Positions 7,901-13,702 of a DNA stretch of 64,000 nucleotides are shown one piece after another. Made by a program: the position numbers and the translations under genes. Numbering within the stretch: position 1 is the first letter of the stretch; every line of letters starts with the position of its first letter. The stretch spans positions 1 to 64,000 of the forward strand of contig CAZGCI010000001.1 of the NCBI GenBank assembly GCA_964524185.1, read 5' to 3'. The stretch comes from Thiohalocapsa sp964524185. GTDB taxonomy: Bacteria > Pseudomonadota > Gammaproteobacteria > Chromatiales > Chromatiaceae. The notes under the pieces are model-generated. The model saw nothing but the letters and a program-made list of their open reading frames with translations. It did no database searches and was not told where the DNA came from.

Positions 7901-9843
7901 GTGCTCGCCATGCCTCCTGAGGTAACCGCCGTGGATGTCGGATGATCGGATACCGCGGACTTCTCCAGGCAATAGGCGGCGGTCTCGACCATCGCACTGT
8001 CCAGGACGCCTGCACCCAGATCGGCAAAGACCACCGGTGGTGCGGTCTTGAGCAGGATCTCTTCGCGCCAGCGCTGGAAACTGGATAGGAAAAAGCCAGT
8101 GCGCGACGTGATCGCGCCGACCCGGCCGCCGGCCGACAGCAGCTCGGTGGCTCGCTCTACGAAGGCCGCGTAGACGTCGTTCTTGGTTCTCGGGTACGCC
8201 TTCTCGAAGGCCTGCTTGGCCCTCGTGCTCCCGGCGCCGAAGGGCGGATTCATCAGGACCACATCGAAGGTCGCCTCGGCGATACCGACCAGCGCCAGGC
8301 CCTGCGCGGCATCGTCCGTAAAGAGGCGCCGCGTTGTCGGCGCTGCATTCGACTCGTCACGGACAAATTGATCAAGCGCGGCACGGATGCGCGCCTCCGG
8401 CGGCGCGAACAGGTCGCCGGTCTGTCCGCGCTCGGTCTGGCGGCCAATAAGCTGTTCGACGCGGAGCAACAGCCCCAGGTCGCCCGCGAGGCGCAGCGAT
8501 TCCACCAGGCCCATGAAGACGCGCCCAAGCTCCGGATCATCGAGCTTCGCGACGAACGCCTTCGCGATCTCTTCATCCGCAACCAATGGCTCTGCGACAA
8601 CGATGTTCGACCGCCGGATCTGCGGTCGCTCGGCCCGCCCGATGCCGAAATCGCGGTAGGCCTTCTGCGCGCGCATCCACAGGGCGAGCTTAGCGATCTG
8701 CGCGCAGCGTGGGTCGATGTCGACGCCATGGAGGTTGTGCGCAAGCATGAGACCCGGGGCGGCCTTGCGAAGCGCTTCGAGGCTCGGGTAGTCCTCGGCG
8801 AGCGTCCGGCCCGTCACCTCGTTCCGCGGACTCTCCGGATCGGCCCAGGCCTCCTCGTAGATCGCGAGCAGCAGGTCGAAGGCGTAGAGCAGGAAATGCC
8901 CGCTGCCGCATGCCGGGTCGAGCACGCGCAGGTCGCGCGGGTCCTTCTTCGGGCGCGGAGCGAACGTCTCGCCGGGCTTGCGGACCATGTACTCGCACAG
9001 ATCGGCAAGCACGGTCTTGGTCTCGCGCATCTCGTACCAGATGCGCCCGAGGGTGTTGTCGGTGAGGAACTGGACGACGTAGCGCGGGGTGAAGAACTGG
9101 TTGCGCACGGCCAGCTCGCGGCTGTTGCGCGGCGCCTGGCTCTCCTCGCGCATCTTGCGGCGCTCGTCCTGGCCGTTGAAGAACTGGTAGACCCAGCCGA
9201 TGGTCTCGTCTTGGTTCCAGGTTGGGTTCAGGGTTCGAGGTTCAGGGTTCGGGGTGCGGTCTGCTGAACCCTGAACCCTGAACCCTGAACCCCTCTCCAA
9301 CTCCGGATCATTCAAGATCGCAAGCAACGCGTCCAAGGTCTGCCGCGTTGGCCAAAGCAGCGACGCCAAATCGCGGCGGTCGAAGAGGACCTTCACCTCG
9401 GTCGAAAGCTCGTCGAACAGCGACTCGATGTAGAGGCGGTAGCCATGGTCGGGCAACTGGACCAGGCCCGGCGCCAGCCCGCAGAACTCCTTGAACCCGG
9501 CGGATTGCTCGCCGCGGGAGATGCACTCCTGCACCAGACCGCGAGCCTCGAGCATCTTGAGCGCGACGAAACGGTTCAGGGTCGTGAAGGCGGCCTCGCG
9601 CAAGTAGGTCGCCACCGCTTCCGGCGCCGTCTGGCCGCTGGCCCGGTTGTGCTCCACGGCGGCGACCAGCTTGCGCCGGAGCACGCGCTGCGCAGCATCC
9701 AGGTGGCTTCCCGGCTCGGTGGCCAGGGTTCCGTCGAGCCGGATGTCGAAGACACCCTCCAACTGGTCCGCGAAGTCTTGCTCGAGCAGCGTCCGGGCGG
9801 CTTGGGTAGCGCGCTCGATGCGGTTGCGAGTTTCCTTATCCAT
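7897..9843 (-). CDS. pglX: N-terminal (catalytic) half of split BREX methyltransferase PglX
   Basis: A 648-aa protein containing the adenine-N6 methyltransferase core: S-adenosylmethionine motif DPACGSGHFLL near residue 310 and catalytic NPPF near residue 533. It stops after AAYCLEK plus about 20 residues, the last nine of which come from the inserted MNT/HEPN cassette; one-piece PglX proteins are about twice as long. The rest is encoded at 4910-7195. PglX marks host DNA in BREX and is also needed for defence. An in-frame heptad repeat (9223-9293) encodes about 23 extra residues near residue 190, between NDPELER and TWNQDETIGWVY. Confidence 0.88.
   Translation of the reverse strand: MDKETRNRIERATQAARTLLEQDFADQLEGVFDIRLDGTLATEPGSHLDAAQRVLRRKLVAAVEHNRASGQTAPEAVATYLREAAFTTLNRFVALKMLEARGLVQECISRGEQSAGFKEFCGLAPGLVQLPDHGYRLYIESLFDELSTEVKVLFDRRDLASLLWPTRQTLDALLAILNDPELERGSGFRVQGSADRTPNPEPRTLNPTWNQDETIGWVYQFFNGQDERRKMREESQAPRNSRELAVRNQFFTPRYVVQFLTDNTLGRIWYEMRETKTVLADLCEYMVRKPGETFAPRPKKDPRDLRVLDPACGSGHFLLYAFDLLLAIYEEAWADPESPRNEVTGRTLAEDYPSLEALRKAAPGLMLAHNLHGVDIDPRCAQIAKLALWMRAQKAYRDFGIGRAERPQIRRSNIVVAEPLVADEEIAKAFVAKLDDPELGRVFMGLVESLRLAGDLGLLLRVEQLIGRQTERGQTGDLFAPPEARIRAALDQFVRDESNAAPTTRRLFTDDAAQGLALVGIAEATFDVVLMNPPFGAGSTRAKQAFEKAYPRTKNDVYAAFVERATELLSAGGRVGAITSRTGFFLSSFQRWREEILLKTAPPVVFADLGAGVLDSAMVETAAYCLEKSAVSDHPTSTAVTSGGMAST
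9223..9293. repeat. heptad inverted repeat inside the pglX reading frame
   Basis: Left arm about 9223-9255 consists of GGGTTCA/GGGTTCG units; after a short spacer the right arm, about 9263-9293, is four TGAACCC units. The arms are near-perfect inverted copies and could form a long hairpin. The length keeps the pglX frame open. The centre TCTGCTGAACCCTG is shared with the block at 369-447. Confidence 0.88.
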
Positions 9844-9898
9844 CAGTGGGTGTGTCTGTGTGTTGCGGTCTTTGCTCCAGAGCGGGCATCAAGCGTGG

Positions 9899-10291
9899 TC
9901 ATGGCAAGAGGCGACCTTCGAGCTCTTGATAGCGCGGGAATTTGCCGTCCGCTGAGATCAGCAAGGCATCCTGCACCAGGGCCGTGGCGATGATGAGGCG
10001 GTCCTGCGGATCGCGGTGGTGCTCGGGCAGTTCGACGGCGCGACGGGCGATCTCTGGGGTGATCGCTAGCAGCCGGATGCCGGAGCCGGACAGGGCCTTG
10101 TCGAACCAAAGCGCCAAAGGATCGGAAAGCTCGACGCGACCGTGCTGCACCAGCCAGGCGACCTCGAAACAAGAGATCGCCGAGACCCCCACTTGGTCCG
10201 CGTCGGCGATCTTCTGCCGCCAGGCTGATTTGAGCTGACGGTGATTCCCCGCGATCCACCACAGCCAGATGTGCGTATCGAGCACGATCAC
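9899..10291 (-). CDS. PIN-domain toxin (VapC family), 130 aa
   Basis: The start (M)IVLDTHIWLWW and the later DPQDRLIIATAL with SADGKF are classic VapC sequence. The GTG at 10291 was chosen because it overlaps the antitoxin stop by 4 bases (GTGA) and puts the first aspartate at residue 5, the usual place; the frame is open to a TTG at 10306. It ends 55 bases upstream of the pglX start. Confidence 0.88.
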   Translation of the reverse strand: MIVLDTHIWLWWIAGNHRQLKSAWRQKIADADQVGVSAISCFEVAWLVQHGRVELSDPLALWFDKALSGSGIRLLAITPEIARRAVELPEHHRDPQDRLIIATALVQDALLISADGKFPRYQELEGRLLP

Positions 10292-10512
10292 CGCGGTAAG
10301 TCCCAATCCTGTTCTGGGGCGGAGTCGAGGATGTCGCCATGAATCTGCACCCGCCCGACAATATCTGGGTGCGGCTGGCGTTGCACCGGCGCGGGCTCTT
10401 CCTCGTCCAGCGTCAGCACGATGACTTCGACCCGATGGTGGTTGAAGCTTTCCGGCAATTGAATGGAAAGGGTGCCATCATCGACACGGCTGACTATACG
10501 TTGCACTTGCAT
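10288..10512 (-). CDS. small antitoxin of the VapC at 9899-10291, 74 aa
   Basis: A 74-aa protein starting MQVQRIVSRVDDGTLSIQLPES, a beta-strand layout like DNA-binding antitoxins that precede VapC genes. Its ATG at 10512 has AGGAG six bases upstream and it overlaps the toxin gene by 4 bases. The open frame of the HEPN remnant runs into its start, so the joint between two cassettes lies here. Confidence 0.72.
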   Translation of the reverse strand: MQVQRIVSRVDDGTLSIQLPESFNHHRVEVIVLTLDEEEPAPVQRQPHPDIVGRVQIHGDILDSAPEQDWDLPR

Positions 10513-10539
10513 AGGGATCTCCTGTCAGGTCTTTAAGCG

Positions 10540-10573
10540 GCGCCTTGCGCAGCAGGTCGGCGTCCGCGGTCAT
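10540..10573 (-). pseudogene. 5' remnant of a HEPN toxin gene
   Basis: The ATG at 10573 overlaps the MNT copy 2 stop by 4 bases (ATGA), exactly as in copy 1, and the first eleven codons read MTADADLLRKA against MTGDADLLRKA in the intact HEPN at 7158-7589. Similarity ends at about 10541 and the frame then runs into unrelated sequence to a stop at 10478. The rest of the toxin is gone, leaving the MNT gene without its partner. Confidence 0.8.
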
Positions 10574-10884
10574 GCCGCCCGGACCTCGCGGAGCACGTTG
10601 CGCCAAAACGCGCCCTGTGATGTCTGTAGCGCGCCTGCCTCCAGCGGCAGCACGGAAATCAGCACCTGGTACTTGAGATTCAGCTCGGCCAGCAGGTCGA
10701 CGATGCGCTCGATCTCCTGGCCGGGCCGCTCCATGCCGTGCAGCAACAGGATCAGGTCGATGTCCGACTCCGGCCCGGCATCACCGCGTGCCCGCGATCC
10801 GTAGAGCCAGAGCCCAGCGAACCTGTCGTCCAGGCGCGCGCGCAGCCCGTCCGCAAGCTCGGCGAGAATGGCTTGGGTCTTCAT
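10570..10884 (-). CDS. MNT-type nucleotidyltransferase antitoxin, copy 2 (orphan)
   Basis: A 104-aa minimal nucleotidyltransferase with the intact signature GSRARGDAGPESDIDL, 88 of 104 residues identical to copy 1. Its own HEPN partner is truncated. Since the catalytic residues are kept it could still act on the HEPN toxin encoded inside pglX. It starts 28 bases after a UPF0175 gene; the match to copy 1 begins at CGGTTA, directly after that gene's stop codon. Confidence 0.88.
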   Translation of the reverse strand: MKTQAILAELADGLRARLDDRFAGLWLYGSRARGDAGPESDIDLILLLHGMERPGQEIERIVDLLAELNLKYQVLISVLPLEAGALQTSQGAFWRNVLREVRAA

Positions 10885-10911
10885 CTGCGCGCCTCCCTCC
10901 GGAGTTAACCG

Positions 10912-11160
10912 TCAGGCATTGGCTTGGTCTGAGAGGAGCTCGTTCTCGTCAATATCGATCATGGGTGTCCCGTAGCGATACAGCTCCAGCAGAAACGTGG
11001 CCCTGTCCATGTCCACCAGTCGGGCAGCAAAGCCCGAGGAGATACGCTTGCGCTCGTAGAGCTTGACGGCCATCGCCATCCGTGCCTCGCGCTCGAATTC
11101 TCCGGGTGTCGCTTGGAGGCTGTCGGGAAGACTGTCGGGGATCGTGATGGTGAGTTGCAT
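10912..11160 (-). CDS. UPF0175-family antitoxin-like protein, 82 aa
   Basis: The segment EFEREARMAMAVKLYERKRISSGFAARLVDMDRATFLLEL is typical of UPF0175. No DUF3368 or PIN gene directly follows, so it is an orphan antitoxin: MNT copy 2 follows instead. A heptad-repeat block lies directly upstream of its ATG. Confidence 0.82.
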   Translation of the reverse strand: MQLTITIPDSLPDSLQATPGEFEREARMAMAVKLYERKRISSGFAARLVDMDRATFLLELYRYGTPMIDIDENELLSDQANA

Positions 11161-11165
11161 TGTTG

Positions 11166-11202
11166 CGTTCAGGGTTCAGGGTTCAGGGTTCGGGGTTCAG
11201 GT
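11166..11202. repeat. heptad repeat between composite antitoxin and UPF0175 gene
   Basis: The plus strand carries five GGGTTCA/GGGTTCG-type units in a row. The stop codon of the gene at 11197-11952 lies in it, and the ATG of the UPF0175 gene is only a few bases away. Confidence 0.82.
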
Positions 11203-11952
11203 CGGCTTCAAGAATCCGGATCGATAACGGCTCGTTGATGCCTCCCCCGCCTCCCAATCCACTGCCTCGCGCACGGTCTCCAGGCTCAGCGGCTTACCCT
11301 GGTAGACGGATGGCGTCGCAGGGTCCTCGATGCAGGTTTCCGGGAAGCTCGCTGAATCGCCCCGCGTCTCATCCCGACTCAGCAGAAAATCAACGAGCTC
11401 GGACAAGTACATCCGCCAGATGGGATCGAGCCGGTGGGCCTTTTCAGCAATCTGTTCAGCTTCGACCCCACCACGACGACGGCGAGCTTCGGCAGCGATC
11501 TCGTCCGGCCCCATCGGCTCACCGCCGGACGCCAGGTAGGCCTCCCGTGCGGCGCGCGCCAAGGCCGCAATCTCGTTGGTTGACGACCCGGGTCGAGGGC
11601 GGGTGCTCGGCGAACGCGTATGTGACGCCCAGCCGACATCCGGAGTCTCCTCGGCACCGCCACGCCCCGCCCTGACTTCAGCCATGATCTCGTCCACCGT
11701 CAGCAACTTGCCACCCCCCTCGACATACTTGCGCCGCAGTGCCGTTAGCTTACAACCCAGCTCGCTGCGGGGCTCAAAGCGCTCGACGACAGGTTCGGCG
11801 GCTACTGTTGCAGCAGGTGTCTCCGTGGCCTTCAGCGGCACCATCGATTCCGGCAATAGCGTGACAACGACGCGCGCCCGCTCGATATCCGGCAGCGGCC
11901 CCAGCAGGTGGACCTGCCCGTTCTCGTAGATGCCTTCGATGCTGGTCAGCAT
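11197..11952 (-). CDS. composite antitoxin-like protein with repeated tail motif, 251 aa
   Basis: The protein starts like a DUF104-type antitoxin (SIEGIYENGQVHLL, then VVVTLLPES). It then carries two copies of a helix-plus-tail unit: LRRKYVEGGGKLLTVDEIMAEVRAGRGG-like near residues 80-110 and AREAYLASGGEPMGPDEIAAEARRRRGG-like near residues 145-175, joined by a Ser/Pro/Arg linker. The last part (residues about 175-251) contains DPIWRMYLSELVDFLLSR and KPLSLETVREAVDWEAGEA, resembling a further antitoxin tail. It looks like several antitoxin segments fused in one frame. The ATG at 11952 starts the recognisable domain; the frame is open to 12036. No partner toxin follows. Confidence 0.6.
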   Translation of the reverse strand: MLTSIEGIYENGQVHLLGPLPDIERARVVVTLLPESMVPLKATETPAATVAAEPVVERFEPRSELGCKLTALRRKYVEGGGKLLTVDEIMAEVRAGRGGAEETPDVGWASHTRSPSTRPRPGSSTNEIAALARAAREAYLASGGEPMGPDEIAAEARRRRGGVEAEQIAEKAHRLDPIWRMYLSELVDFLLSRDETRGDSASFPETCIEDPATPSVYQGKPLSLETVREAVDWEAGEASTSRYRSGFLKPT

Positions 11953-11999
11953 GGGGTCTGGCCTCGCCTGTGAGGGGGTTTTAGTTCGGCGCGCGAAAA

Positions 12000-12037
12000 T
12001 ATGCGCGCGCACATATAAAAATTCGCGCGCGCGCATA
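12000..12037. other. alternating CG hairpin downstream of the AlbA_2 gene
   Basis: TATGCGCGCGC (12000-12010) pairs perfectly with GCGCGCGCATA (12027-12037) around a 16-base AT-rich loop. Alternating CG runs can adopt Z-DNA and the stem is strong in RNA. It lies between the stop at 12042 and the antitoxin start at 11952, so it may end transcripts or act as an operator; neither is shown. Confidence 0.6.
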
Positions 12038-12041
12038 AAGG

Positions 12042-13700
12042 CTACGGGCGCTCATAATGCGATCCCTTTTTTTGTCCGCGGAGGACCAGCTTTTCTCCCT
12101 TGACCAGGCGTTGGAGCAGACGTCTCGCCTGATCGGGGCCCAGCCGGCACAGTTCGATGACGTCCTGCCGCCGGATGCGGCCGTGCTGGTCAACATAGGA
12201 CAGGACCATCTGCTCTTGTTGCAGGGGGTCGAATCCCGCCTGCCGGACATACTGCGCCGCCTGGCCAAGCTCTCTGTATACCGACGGGCTGAGGGTGTAG
12301 GTCCGCCCCTTGCGAATGCCATGGGCCTGGATCAAACCAGCCTCGACCAGACGCTCGAGGATGGAGCGCACTGCGGCTTGGTCCTTCTGCACAAGCTTGG
12401 CGATCTCCTGGCTGTCGAGCCGGCGCGCTGACTTGAGCTCGGAGAGGATGAGCAGCGTATCGACCGGAAGCAGGCTGCCGACGCGCTGCTCTTGTTGCAG
12501 CACGAGCTTCAGGAAGCCCAGATCTGCATCGGCAGCGTCGAGCTCGACAATGACGGTGTCCCGATCACTCCGGGCATAGCTCGGCGCCGGGCGGCCGTAT
12601 CGCAGCAGGCCTTGATAGATCAGGTCGACACCGCGCCCGGTCCGCTCCGCCAAGCCGATGCGCTTGAAGGCGTCGGCGAGCAGCGGGTTGCGTGGGCGTG
12701 GCTCGACGACCAGCAGGTTGTCTAGGGTAACGCCTTCGACGAAGCCGCCGGGGCTGCTGAGCGAAAGCCGATCGGTCTGCCAGCGCACGTGAACGGCGCC
12801 GAGCCGGCTGTAGTCCCGATGGGTCAGGGCGTTGACCAGTGCTTCGCGAAACGCGCGTGGCTCCACATTGGGGACCGGCACGCGAAACAGGCCCGCCTGT
12901 ACCTCCTGCTCGCTGACCCGGGCGAGGAACTGCTCCTCGATCCGCTCGAACAGCCGCACCAGCGGCCAGCGGTAGAAATCGTTCACGCGTACGTCGGTGC
13001 CGTCCAAGACCTGGAAGGCCGCCTCGTGGGTCGGCACGTGCTCGCGCAGGGCCGTTTCGCGGCCGATCAACAGCAGGCCGGTGAGCGTCGGGCGCGCCCG
13101 CCCCTCGGTTGTGCGGATGAGGCCCAGCGCCCCGTCCAACTCGGCGTCGTCCAGGCCGAGCAGGGACTTGTCGCCGCGATAACGTTCGATGGCTTGGCGC
13201 AGGCGATGGCGCTCGGCCGGATCGAGCGCGTCCGTCTCTGCCCCGGCGACGACCGACGCGGAATAATCGGATAGCCGCAGGTCGGATTCCCGCGCGGCGA
13301 ACTCATGCGGCAAAAACGGCACACACTCCGGTGTTCCGTCCGCGAGCAACCGCCTGCGCTGCAAGGTTCCATCGCTGCTGGCGACCAGACGGGTGGAACG
13401 CGGCACCTCGATTCGGGCCAGCCTCAGGCTGCCATGCGCGATCAGCGTGGCACGAACGCTGAGCGGCGGAGTCGTGCGATTCGCGATCATAGCGGTCAGG
13501 CCGCTGATGTCGCGGTGATCGTCATGCAGACCCGTCGGCGTGCCGTCGTCCTCGACGCCGAGGTAGATGACGCCGCCGTCGGTGTTTGCGAGGCAGACGG
13601 CCGCCAGAATCAGGTCGCGGTCCGGCAGTCGCTTGCGGTCGCTCTTGAATTCGACCGTCAGCGATTCGGCCGCCGGAATCTGTCCTTCTCCCATCATCAT
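12042..13700 (-). CDS. AlbA_2-domain putative transcriptional regulator (COG2865 type)
   Basis: The N-terminal AlbA_2 (Schlafen-like) domain is seen in ESLTVEFKS and LAAVCLANTDGGVIYLGVEDDG (residues about 10-60). A GHKL-type ATPase domain follows (FREALVNALTHRDYSR, later RNPLLADAFKRIGLAERTGRGVD, about residues 285-370). The C-terminus has two or three winged-helix segments (about 400-550). Three ATG codons stand in a row at 13700, 13697 and 13694; the first is annotated, just after the brxC stop at 13703. Its place in the operon suggests regulation of, or help to, the BREX genes, but the family has no single established function. Confidence 0.82.
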   Translation of the reverse strand: MMMGEGQIPAAESLTVEFKSDRKRLPDRDLILAAVCLANTDGGVIYLGVEDDGTPTGLHDDHRDISGLTAMIANRTTPPLSVRATLIAHGSLRLARIEVPRSTRLVASSDGTLQRRRLLADGTPECVPFLPHEFAARESDLRLSDYSASVVAGAETDALDPAERHRLRQAIERYRGDKSLLGLDDAELDGALGLIRTTEGRARPTLTGLLLIGRETALREHVPTHEAAFQVLDGTDVRVNDFYRWPLVRLFERIEEQFLARVSEQEVQAGLFRVPVPNVEPRAFREALVNALTHRDYSRLGAVHVRWQTDRLSLSSPGGFVEGVTLDNLLVVEPRPRNPLLADAFKRIGLAERTGRGVDLIYQGLLRYGRPAPSYARSDRDTVIVELDAADADLGFLKLVLQQEQRVGSLLPVDTLLILSELKSARRLDSQEIAKLVQKDQAAVRSILERLVEAGLIQAHGIRKGRTYTLSPSVYRELGQAAQYVRQAGFDPLQQEQMVLSYVDQHGRIRRQDVIELCRLGPDQARRLLQRLVKGEKLVLRGQKKGSHYERP

Positions 13701-13702
13701 GG

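Noticed and set aside
12042..12322. Separate gene at the 3' end of the AlbA_2 gene in another frame
   Set aside because: It is an overlapping frame of the winged-helix part of the AlbA_2 protein without own similarity.
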